A DNA stretch of 6,968 nucleotides from positions 1-6,968 of the forward strand of contig WOYR01000061.1 in assembly GCA_011620705.1 (NCBI GenBank), in the 5' to 3' direction. Source of the stretch: Microbacteriaceae bacterium (GTDB lineage Bacteria > Actinomycetota > Actinomycetes > Actinomycetales > Microbacteriaceae). The notes beneath the pieces are model-generated. The model was not told the DNA's origin. It saw only the letters and a list, made by a program, of their open reading frames with translations, and did no database searches. Both the position numbers and the translations under genes were made by a program. Positions within the stretch are counted from its first letter, which is position 1, and each line of letters starts with the position of its first letter. Below, piece by piece: positions 1 to 6,167 of the stretch.

Positions 1-636
1 GATCACGGCGGTGCGGTCGATGACCTTCACCTTGACGGCGTCCTCCAGGGCGCGGCGCTGACTGGGGGCCAACTCGGCGTCGGCCACGACGGTGTCCGCG
101 CCGAGCGACTGCACGATCATCGCGAGCTCTTCGACCTTTCCGCGGCCGAGGTATGTGGCGGGATCCGGATGCGGCCGCCGCTGCAGCAGCCCATCGAGCA
201 CGACGGCTCCCGCGGTCTCCGCCAGGGCGGCCAGTTCGCGGAGCGAGTTCTCGGCCTCCTCGAGCCCTTGGCCGGAGTACACGCCGATCAGAACGACGTT
301 CTCCAGGCGCAACTGCCGGTACTCGACTTCGGTGACGTCCTCGAGTTCCGTGCTCAGCCCGCCGACACGGCGAAGGGACGCGCGCGCATCGCGGTCGAAC
401 TGGTCGCCGTCCGGATCGGCCGCGGACCCGAAGCGGTCGAGACCGCCGGCATCGCGCCCGAGACCCTCGGTCTGCAGCGCCTGCGCCAGCCCGCCCCGCG
501 CCGGCCCGCCCTGCGCCAGCCCGCCCTGCGCCGGCCCGCCCTGCGCCCCATCGGAGCCGAACCGGGAGATCCCGGCGGCTTTGGCGCCTTCGCTGGCCAG
601 CACGCGGTCGAGCATCTGATCGTCGTTCGCCGTCAT
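1..636 (-). CDS. hflX: GTPase HflX, N-terminal part (gene continues past the left edge)
   Basis: HflX is a cytoplasmic GTPase that binds the large ribosomal subunit and splits or rescues stalled ribosomes, especially under heat or antibiotic stress (family knowledge). Only the first 212 residues are visible; the G-domain with its P-loop lies outside the window. Residues 1-93 form a low-complexity actinobacterial-type extension with a GG(P/L)AQ repeat at 33-52. The HflX N-terminal domain then begins with LSTELEDVTEVEYRQLRLEN (94-113), continues through RRPHPDPATYLGRGK (153-167), and ends at the edge with LAPSQRRALED and VKVIDRTAVI (203-212), which are characteristic of the family. The start is fixed at ATG 636-634 because an in-frame TAG lies 15 nt upstream (651-649) with no other start codon between. 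The bases upstream include a weak ribosome-binding match, GGTGA, 7 nt before the ATG. The gene is divergent from the methyltransferase gene, 42 bp away. Confidence 0.95.
   Translation of the reverse strand, partial: MTANDDQMLDRVLASEGAKAAGISRFGSDGAQGGPAQGGLAQGGPARGGLAQALQTEGLGRDAGGLDRFGSAADPDGDQFDRDARASLRRVGGLSTELEDVTEVEYRQLRLENVVLIGVYSGQGLEEAENSLRELAALAETAGAVVLDGLLQRRPHPDPATYLGRGKVEELAMIVQSLGADTVVADAELAPSQRRALEDAVKVKVIDRTAVI
481..540 (-). repeat. 15-bp tandem repeat inside hflX (4 units)
   Basis: Four contiguous 15-bp units (481-495, 496-510, 511-525, 526-540) differ at only a few bases, and a partial fifth unit starts at 541. Read on the minus strand they are in frame with hflX and encode GGPAQ-GGLAQ-GGPAR-GGLAQ (residues 33-52). 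The alternating Pro and Leu gives a 30-bp higher-order period. The motif RFGS occurs on both sides of the array (residues 25-28 and 68-71). Because the unit length is a multiple of three, copy-number change would keep the reading frame. Confidence 0.9.
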
Positions 637-642
637 CTTCTC

Positions 643-672
643 TTCACCCTAGTTCCTTGTTTTCGGTAGGTT
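643..672 (+). promoter_or_regulatory. Predicted promoter of the methyltransferase gene, leaderless type
   Basis: The hexamer TTCACC (643-648) matches four of six bases of the TTGACA -35 consensus. After an 18-bp spacer comes TAGGTT (667-672), a good TANNNT -10 element. Only 6 nt separate the -10 from the ATG at 679, so transcription would start at or next to the start codon. No Shine-Dalgarno of normal strength precedes the gene, which agrees with leaderless translation. The -35 overlaps the region used by the divergent hflX promoter. This is read from sequence only. Confidence 0.55.
646..651 (-). promoter_or_regulatory. Possible -10 element for hflX (TAGGGT)
   Basis: On the minus strand TAGGGT ends 9 nt before the hflX ATG. 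It matches the actinobacterial -10 pattern TANNNT and would give a transcript starting within a few bases of the ATG. No good -35 hexamer is visible at the expected distance. The same bases can also be read as part of a weak Shine-Dalgarno (GGTGA), so the assignment is tentative. Confidence 0.35.
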
Positions 673-678
673 CTGTGC

Positions 679-1326
679 ATGGTCCCAGCGGAGCACTACT
701 TCTCTGCTACCCCCGGGGGGGAGATCGTCTACAAGACGATCTCCGTGGAACTGGCAGGACGGCATCTCGATCTCACCACCGCGAACGGCATCTTCAGCCC
801 CGAGCGAGTCGACTCCGGTACGCAGGTGCTTCTCGCCAACGCGCCTGCGCCGCCGCCCGGCGGCAATCTGCTCGATCTCGGCTGCGGCTGGGGGCCGATC
901 GCGCTCACCCTCGCGATGGAGTCGCCGCACGCCACGGTCTGGGCGGTCGACGTCAATCGACGGGCCATCGAACTGGTGCGCCGGAACGCCGAAGCTCTCG
1001 GCCTCTCCAACGTCAACGCCGTCACGCCCGACGATGTTCCCGCCGAACTGGCTTTCATGACCATCTGGTCGAATCCGCCGATCCGGGTCGGCAAGAACGA
1101 GCTGCACGCGATGCTGCTGCGCTGGCTGCCGCGTCTCGAACCCGGAACGGATGCCTGGCTCGTCGTGCAGCGCAATCTCGGCTCCGACTCCCTGCACCGC
1201 TGGCTCCAGGCGGAACTTCCCGACGATTTCGCCGTCAACCGCGCCGCCACGAACAAGGGATACCGGGTGCTGCGCGCGCGGCGCCGCTCCGGCACCGGGA
1301 TGACGCAGGAGATCCCACTCGTCTGA
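679..1326 (+). CDS. Class I SAM-dependent methyltransferase, RsmC/YbxB-like (MTS domain)
   Basis: This is a 215-residue cytoplasmic methyltransferase of the small-domain MTS family, which includes RsmC and RlmG (guanine-N2 methylation of rRNA) and the Bacillus YbxB type. The N-terminal HYFS (6-9) and NGIFSPERVDSGT (36-48) are typical of the single-domain YbxB-like branch. Motif I, the SAM-binding loop, is LLDLGCGWGP (64-73); the acidic residue for the ribose is D91 in AVDVN; the catalytic motif IV is SNPPI (131-135), the NPP(F/Y/I) signature of N-methyltransferases acting on exocyclic amines. Length fits the roughly 200-residue family. The start is the first possible one: an in-frame TAG lies at 667-669. 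Its neighbours HflX and MiaA act on the ribosome or tRNA, which suits an rRNA substrate, but the exact target base cannot be read from sequence. A C5G7 run (710-721) crosses codons 11-15. Confidence 0.9.
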   Translation: MVPAEHYFSATPGGEIVYKTISVELAGRHLDLTTANGIFSPERVDSGTQVLLANAPAPPPGGNLLDLGCGWGPIALTLAMESPHATVWAVDVNRRAIELVRRNAEALGLSNVNAVTPDDVPAELAFMTIWSNPPIRVGKNELHAMLLRWLPRLEPGTDAWLVVQRNLGSDSLHRWLQAELPDDFAVNRAATNKGYRVLRARRRSGTGMTQEIPLV

Positions 1327-1379
1327 CAGCCGCCATCCACAGCCCCGCGGCACTGCTGCGCCGACGGCGGGTGGAACAC

Positions 1380-1385
1380 TACCCT
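1380..1385 (+). promoter_or_regulatory. Possible -10 element (TACCCT) before the large membrane protein gene
   Basis: TACCCT fits the TANNNT -10 pattern and lies 32 nt before the ATG at 1418, leaving room for a short leader that carries the Shine-Dalgarno. No clear -35 is seen 16-19 bp upstream. The gene may instead be read through from the methyltransferase gene, since no terminator hairpin is evident in the 91-bp gap. Confidence 0.3.
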
Positions 1386-1402
1386 GAACGCACGACCGTT
1401 CT

Positions 1403-1408
1403 GGGGAG
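1403..1408 (+). promoter_or_regulatory. Shine-Dalgarno GGGGAG for the large membrane protein
   Basis: GGGGAG sits 9 nt upstream of the ATG at 1418 and is the only conventional ribosome-binding site among the starts visible in this window. It supports the chosen start. Confidence 0.65.
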
Positions 1409-1417
1409 CAGCAGCAC

Positions 1418-4400
1418 ATGGCCGACGAGCCCGCCGACTACCGCCAGTTCGCGGGGCGCGTGGTGTTCCCCCGCTCCCCCGCCGACCTCGGGTCGCGCAG
1501 CCTCTGCCCGGCCTGCCAGTCGCCGCTCACGCCGGGGACGATCTGCCGGGCATGCGGTCTCGACCTCGCCGATCCCGCGATCGGCGAACTGGCGGCGCTG
1601 TCGATGGATGCCGCGGCTGCCCTCGAGCGCAGGATCGACCTGATCGGCGGCATCCGGTACCGCACCAGCCTGCGCCTGGCCGAGCAGGCACGCGCCGCAG
1701 AAGCGCGACGGATGCCCGCCCGGGCTCCGGCGGCGGCCGCTGCTGCCGACTCGATCCCCGTGCCGACGGCGGTCGCATCTCCCGCCGAGGCGGTTCCTCC
1801 CTCGCCCGCCGGACCGCAGCGCTCCAGCATCCAGGTGATCCTGCTGGTGGTCGGCATCTCGCTGCTCTCCGTCGCCGCCATCTTCTTCCTGGTCTACGCC
1901 TTCATCACCTTCGGGCTGCTCGCCCGCTCGCTCATCATCGGCGGCATCACCGTCGCCGCCGTCGCCGCGGCGATCCTCCTGCGCCGTCGCGGACTCCCCG
2001 CGACCGGCGAGGGCATCGCAGCGTTCGCGATCGTCCTGGTCTACCTCGATGCCTGCGCGGCGCGGTCGAACGGCCTGGGCGGCGCGGGATCGGCGGACGG
2101 CGCAGCCTACTGGGGCTGGACGCTCGTGGTCTCCGCGCTCGGCTTCGGCCTCTGGAGCCGGCTGTCCGGCATCCGCACCCCGAACCTGGTGGGCTTCGCC
2201 GCCTTCGCGCCGGGCGTCGGGCTGATCGCCGCATGGGTCACCGGCCTGTTCGCACCCGACGACCGGCCGTTCGTCGCCTTCGCCGCGATCGCGCTCGCCG
2301 GGGTCGTCCAGCGGCTCGCCGTGCGGCGGCGCGCCATCCAGCGGACGGGGACGGCGCTTCCCGAGCGCGCACTGTCGCTCACCATCTCCTCGATCGCCCT
2401 GCTCGCCGGGGTGGTCACCGCATTCGGGGTGGATCCCGCCGCCGACTGGGGTGGCGGGATCGCGCTGCTCGTCCTCGGCGCGATCGCGGCGATCGACCTG
2501 GTCGCCCTCGATCTGCGGCCCGCTGCGCCGCCGGGACGGCTCGACGCCGTCTTCGGCTCGATCGTGGCCGGAATCGGCTCGGCCGCAGTCGCCGGATCCG
2601 GCGCGGCCGTCGCGGTGCGCCTCGGTGACGGCACCTTCGCGGTGATCGCGCCGGCGCTGATGGCCGCGATCGTCGCCATCGTCCTCGACGCCGTCGTCTC
2701 GCGCCTCCGCCCGGGCACGGGCCGGCGGCATGCGATCGTCGCACTGTTCAGCGCGGTCGCCGTGACCGCCCTCACGTCGTTCCTCCCGATCGGGACCCTG
2801 CTCGCCGGGGTGCTCACCGCGATCGCGCGCGGCCTCGGCTCCGCCTGGACGATCGCCGCCACGGAGAGCCTCGTGCCGTACTCCAGCGCCGCCGGCTCCG
2901 CCGTCATCGCGGTCGCGGCGATCATCGCGGCAGCCGCAGCGGTCTGGACGGCGACCGGGATGATCGCCCGACGGCGCACCCTCCTGGCCTGGCTGGTCCC
3001 GGCGGGGGCGCTGCTCGCGGTCCCGGCGCTGCAGGCGCTGTGGCCGATCCTCCTCGCCTGGATCGCGATCGCCGCCGCCGCTCTGCTCGTCCTGCTCGCC
3101 AGGCCGGGCCGCCTGCCGCGCGCGCCCATGCTCAGCACCGTCTTCGCCGGGACCGCTCTGGCCTATGCCGCGGGCTGGGCGGGCCTGGACACCTGGGCCC
3201 CGGTCACCATCGTGGTCGTCGCGCTGCTGCTCGCCGTGCGACCGGCCCTTCGATCGGCGCCGGCCAAGGCCGCGGTCCTCGGCTGCGCGGTGGCCGTGAT
3301 CGTCATCGGCGTCGCCGCGGCGGCGCGCGAGCTGGCGATGCCGCTGCACCCCGGAATCCTCCAGGACGGCATCAACACCACCCGGGCGATCGGCGTCGCC
3401 GCGACTGTGCTGCTCGGGCTCGCGGCGCTGCTGCGCTCGAAACGGCTCTCCGCCTTCGACCGGCGGACCGGGTTCTGGATCACCGTGCCGGCGATCGCCG
3501 TGAGCACGGTCTGGGCGCAGCTCTCCCTGCACTCACTGCGCGCGGGACATCCGTTCGGCGACGGACTCGGCCGCGGCATCCTGCTGCCCGAATACGGGAC
3601 CAGCCTGATCGCCGGCCTGGTGCTGATCGCGGCGCTGGCCTCCTGGAACCTCGGTCGCGAGACCGCCGGATTCCGGGCAGAGCGGCTGGTCGCCGCGGCC
3701 GCACTGGGCCCTGCGGTCCTGCTGCTCGCCGACTCCTTCGTGCGGCTGCTCCCGCTCGGCGGGCTCGCGGTCGCGACAGCGGCGAGCGCGGCCGCACTGA
3801 TCACGGCGGCGGGAGCACTGACGCTCGCCATCGCAAGGCCGGGATCGTTCAACCGGCAGGCCACCGACATCGGGGCCGCTGTCGTCGGCGTGCCCGCAAC
3901 CGCGATGGCCCTGGCCGGCGGGGGGGCCGCGCAGGATTCGGCCTGGCTCGCCCTCGAGTTCGCCGCCGTCACCGCGCTGCTGATGGCGGTGAGCGCCGAC
4001 GGCCTGTTCGCCTCGGCGAGCCGGCGCAGGCAGCTCGGCTGGCTCGCGCTCGCGCTCGGCACCGCCGGGCTGTGGTGGGCGTTGGCGAGCCGCCGGGTCG
4101 ACACCCTCGAGCCGTATGTGCTTCCGCTCGCCGGCGTGCTGCTGCTCCTCGCGCTGATCGCCCGGCGATCGGGAGCCCGGGCGGCGAGGCCGAGCCGGGT
4201 GGCGCCATGGCTGGCGCTGGCCGGGCTGCTGGTCGCGGTCGTTCCGCTGGGGGTGGAGTCGGCATCCGGTGCGCTGCTGCGACCCCTGGTGGTCGGCGGG
4301 GCATCCGCCGCCCTGCTGCTCGCCGGGGCGCTCGCGCCGCACCGGCGCAGCACCCGTCCGTACCGGAACGCCGCTGTTCTCGCCGGGGCGATCGGAGTCG

Positions 4401-5233
4401 TGCTGGTCTCGGTCGGACGCGCGCTGGCCGTGCTCGGCGAGCCGGGAGCTCCGGATGCCCGGCTCGACCTCTGGGTCGGCGCCGCGGTCGCCGTGCTCGC
4501 GGTGGCCGGCTGTGGCCTGGCGGACGATCGCGGCGGACCGGCCGTCGGACGCGTGCACCGCGCAGGCGCTGCTCTCATCATCGCGGGGATGCTGGAGCTC
4601 ACCGCGCTGGAGGTGCCCGCGCTGTCCAGGACCGGCCTCGGCTTCGGCCGCGCCCTGGCCCTGGTCCTGATCCTCGCCGCGCTGCACGTCATCGCCCGTG
4701 CGTTCCCGCGGCCGCCGCTCGGGACCCGGATCGGCTGGATCTCGGTCGGGCTGGCCGCCGCCGCCGGAAGCGCGGCTCTCATCTCCGGCGCGTTCGACCG
4801 GGTCGAGTTCGCCACGGTGCCGGTGGCCCTCGCCCTCATCGTCTCCGGCTCCCGGCATCTCGCGACGACCCCGGGCGCGCGAAGCTGGGCCTGGCTCGCG
4901 CCGGGCACCGCCGTGCTGCTCGTCCCCTCCCTCCTCGCCGACGCCTGGGATGCGCCGCTGTGGCGGCTGGTCGGCCTCGGCGCCGTCGGGATCGCACTGA
5001 TCGTCGCGAGCGTGCTGCTCCGGCTGCAGGCGCCCTTCCTCATCTCGGTCGTCGTGCTGCTGATCCACGCGGTCTCGACCTTCGCGCCCGGGATCCGCGC
5101 CGTCTACCAGGCCGTCGAATGGTGGGTGTGGCTCGCGGTCGGCGGGGTGATCATCGTCGCCATCAGCATCCGGTTCGAGAGAAGCAGGCGCGGGGTCCGG
5201 CGGCTGATCTCGAGCATCGCGAGCCTGCGCTGA
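1418..5233 (+). CDS. Giant polytopic membrane protein with N-terminal zinc ribbon (SCO7613 C-terminal-domain type)
   Basis: Function is unknown. The 1271-residue product begins with a cytoplasmic-type zinc ribbon, CPAC (30-33) and CRAC (43-46), followed by GLDLADP and a charged, probably helical stretch (about 50-95), then an Ala/Pro linker (about 97-136). From about residue 138 to the end it is almost continuous hydrophobic helices; by eye I count roughly 35-40 segments, separated by short Arg-rich or Gly/Pro loops. The last ~100 residues (LRLQAPFL, LIHAVSTFAP, WWVWLAVGGV, then an Arg-rich tail) resemble the C-terminal region of large actinobacterial proteins annotated as SCO7613 C-terminal domain membrane proteins; this assignment is from memory. 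No catalytic motif, ATP-binding loop or signal peptide was seen. It follows the methyltransferase gene on the same strand after 91 bp and converges on dapF. Its Ala/Leu/Val-rich composition makes long false reading frames on the opposite strand. Confidence 0.85.
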   Translation: MADEPADYRQFAGRVVFPRSPADLGSRSLCPACQSPLTPGTICRACGLDLADPAIGELAALSMDAAAALERRIDLIGGIRYRTSLRLAEQARAAEARRMPARAPAAAAAADSIPVPTAVASPAEAVPPSPAGPQRSSIQVILLVVGISLLSVAAIFFLVYAFITFGLLARSLIIGGITVAAVAAAILLRRRGLPATGEGIAAFAIVLVYLDACAARSNGLGGAGSADGAAYWGWTLVVSALGFGLWSRLSGIRTPNLVGFAAFAPGVGLIAAWVTGLFAPDDRPFVAFAAIALAGVVQRLAVRRRAIQRTGTALPERALSLTISSIALLAGVVTAFGVDPAADWGGGIALLVLGAIAAIDLVALDLRPAAPPGRLDAVFGSIVAGIGSAAVAGSGAAVAVRLGDGTFAVIAPALMAAIVAIVLDAVVSRLRPGTGRRHAIVALFSAVAVTALTSFLPIGTLLAGVLTAIARGLGSAWTIAATESLVPYSSAAGSAVIAVAAIIAAAAAVWTATGMIARRRTLLAWLVPAGALLAVPALQALWPILLAWIAIAAAALLVLLARPGRLPRAPMLSTVFAGTALAYAAGWAGLDTWAPVTIVVVALLLAVRPALRSAPAKAAVLGCAVAVIVIGVAAAARELAMPLHPGILQDGINTTRAIGVAATVLLGLAALLRSKRLSAFDRRTGFWITVPAIAVSTVWAQLSLHSLRAGHPFGDGLGRGILLPEYGTSLIAGLVLIAALASWNLGRETAGFRAERLVAAAALGPAVLLLADSFVRLLPLGGLAVATAASAAALITAAGALTLAIARPGSFNRQATDIGAAVVGVPATAMALAGGGAAQDSAWLALEFAAVTALLMAVSADGLFASASRRRQLGWLALALGTAGLWWALASRRVDTLEPYVLPLAGVLLLLALIARRSGARAARPSRVAPWLALAGLLVAVVPLGVESASGALLRPLVVGGASAALLLAGALAPHRRSTRPYRNAAVLAGAIGVVLVSVGRALAVLGEPGAPDARLDLWVGAAVAVLAVAGCGLADDRGGPAVGRVHRAGAALIIAGMLELTALEVPALSRTGLGFGRALALVLILAALHVIARAFPRPPLGTRIGWISVGLAAAAGSAALISGAFDRVEFATVPVALALIVSGSRHLATTPGARSWAWLAPGTAVLLVPSLLADAWDAPLWRLVGLGAVGIALIVASVLLRLQAPFLISVVVLLIHAVSTFAPGIRAVYQAVEWWVWLAVGGVIIVAISIRFERSRRGVRRLISSIASLR
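1505..1555 (+). other. Zinc-ribbon coding segment (CPAC-X9-CRAC)
   Basis: Codons 30, 33, 43 and 46 of the large membrane protein are cysteines in two CxxC knuckles separated by nine residues, followed by GLDL. This is the usual layout of short zinc-ribbon domains at the front of bacterial membrane proteins. All four ligands are present, so the domain should bind zinc. Its partner is not known. Confidence 0.8.
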
Positions 5234-5244
5234 GCCGTGCCCCC

Positions 5245-5295
5245 GCTCGCCCGGATCTCCAGCTCGCCCGGATCTCCAGCTCGCCTAGATCTCCA
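5245..5295. repeat. 17-bp tandem repeat (3 units) across the dapF stop codon
   Basis: Three head-to-tail 17-bp units lie at 5245-5261, 5262-5278 and 5279-5295. The first two are identical (GCTCGCCCGGATCTCCA); the third differs at two positions and supplies the dapF stop (CTA on the plus strand at 5285-5287). A further 7-bp partial copy (GCTCGCC, 5296-5302) lies inside dapF. The array therefore fills most of the 51-bp gap between dapF and the large membrane protein gene. I see no strong stem with a T-tract here, so it is not called a terminator. Confidence 0.9.
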
Positions 5296-6163
5296 GCTCG
5301 CCGCTGTAGACCAATTCGGCCGGCCCGCTGAGCGCGACATGCTCGCCGTCGCGGGTGTCGAGCACCCGCACGCCCACGATCCCCCCCGGCACCTCGACGC
5401 GCCAGGACTCCGGCGCCCCCTCCCCCGCCCAGTGCCGGATGGCCAGCGCCGCCGCGGCCGCCCCGGTGCCGCATGACAGCGTCTCGCCGCTGCCGCGCTC
5501 GTGCACGCGCATCCTGATTCGGCCGACTCCCCCGACGACGAGCGGGTCGCCGGGAACCACGAACTCGACGTTGGCCCCATCGGGCGGGGCCGGTGAGACG
5601 ACCGGCGCCTCGCTGAGGTCGAGCGCGTCGAGCTCGGCATCGTCGGCCAGGGCCACGACCACATGCGGGTTGCCGACCCCGACCGGAAGTCCGGGACGAG
5701 CGATGTCGAGGCGCCGGGCTGAGACGGTGGCCTCGCTGTCGAGCACGACGAAGGGGCCGAGATCGACCTCGAAGCCCTCGGCGGTGCGCGTCAGCCGGCG
5801 CACGCCCCCCCGGGTGCCGATGGCGACCGACTCGCCGTCCTTCAGCGTCACGAGGCCGTTCTCGATGAGGAAGCGCCCGAACACCCGGATGCCGTTGCCG
5901 CACATCTGGGCGGCGCTGCCGTCGGCGTTGTGATAATCCATGAACCATTCGGCGGCGGGGTCCTCGGCCAGCGCCTCTGCTCCCGCGGCGAGCTTCGACG
6001 ACCTCACCGCGCGGATGACCCCGTCTGCTCCCACCCCGAAGTGCCGGTCGGCGATGCCGGCCAGTTCGTCGGCGTCCAGCTCGATCGCGCCGTCGGGGTC
6101 GGCGAACAGCACGAAATCGTTGCCGGTCCCCTGACCCTTGGTGAAATGGACGGAGGTGGTCAC
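5285..6163 (-). CDS. dapF: Diaminopimelate epimerase
   Basis: DapF interconverts LL- and meso-diaminopimelate, the last step before meso-DAP is used for lysine synthesis and, in DAP-type cell walls, peptidoglycan. It is a cofactor-independent cytoplasmic enzyme with two catalytic cysteines. Both are present: C88 in the motif MCGNGIRVFGRF and C231 in SGETLSCGTGAAAAA. Other family marks are KGQGTGNDFV (9-18), FGVGADGVI (42-50), the substrate-binding N79 in DYHNADGS, and GNPH (164-167). At 292 residues it is complete and of normal length. The start is GTG 6163-6161: an in-frame TAG lies 12 nt upstream and no Shine-Dalgarno is visible. The gene starts 4 nt after the miaA stop, so it is either translationally coupled to miaA or read from its own leaderless transcript. 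Some Microbacteriaceae use other diamino acids in the wall, so the peptidoglycan role is uncertain; the lysine role is safer. Confidence 0.97.
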   Translation of the reverse strand: MTTSVHFTKGQGTGNDFVLFADPDGAIELDADELAGIADRHFGVGADGVIRAVRSSKLAAGAEALAEDPAAEWFMDYHNADGSAAQMCGNGIRVFGRFLIENGLVTLKDGESVAIGTRGGVRRLTRTAEGFEVDLGPFVVLDSEATVSARRLDIARPGLPVGVGNPHVVVALADDAELDALDLSEAPVVSPAPPDGANVEFVVPGDPLVVGGVGRIRMRVHERGSGETLSCGTGAAAAALAIRHWAGEGAPESWRVEVPGGIVGVRVLDTRDGEHVALSGPAELVYSGELEI

Positions 6164-6167
6164 GGAT

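Noticed and set aside
92..669. Plus-strand frames of 175 and 166 codons opposite hflX
   Set aside because: The minus strand here encodes clear HflX sequence open through to the left edge; the plus-strand frames are compositional shadows, and the AGPPCA-like repeats in them only mirror the hflX minisatellite.
1327..1417. Possible terminator hairpin after the methyltransferase
   Set aside because: Only a 5-bp CCGCC/GGCGG pairing with a long loop is visible, too weak to call.
657..1643. Plus-strand frame of 328 codons overlapping the methyltransferase
   Set aside because: The overlapping 679-1326 frame has intact SAM-binding and NPPI motifs; this longer frame is Arg-rich with no motif.
1379..3532. 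Long minus-strand open frame of 717 codons opposite the large membrane protein gene
   Set aside because: Its translation is dominated by Arg, Gly, Asp, Glu and Gln with no domain, as expected for the antisense of an Ala/Val/Leu-rich GC-rich gene.
3163..5068. Two further long minus-strand frames (626 and 511 codons)
   Set aside because: Both are low-complexity antisense shadows (Ser/Ala/Arg-rich or Arg/Gly/Glu/Gln-rich) and overlap each other as well as the real gene.
5234..5284. Possible bidirectional terminator between the convergent genes
   Set aside because: The bases are a direct repeat, and I could not find a strong inverted repeat with a T-run on either strand.
3040..5331. Plus-strand open frame of 763 codons overlapping the membrane protein gene
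   Set aside because: It is an Arg/Ala/Gly-rich frame-shifted shadow of the same strand and has no start signal or recognisable motif.
5104..5948. Minus-strand frames that run from dapF through the 17-bp repeat into the membrane protein gene
   Set aside because: They are out of frame with DapF and Arg/Ser-rich; the open reading comes only from the repeat lacking stops in those frames.
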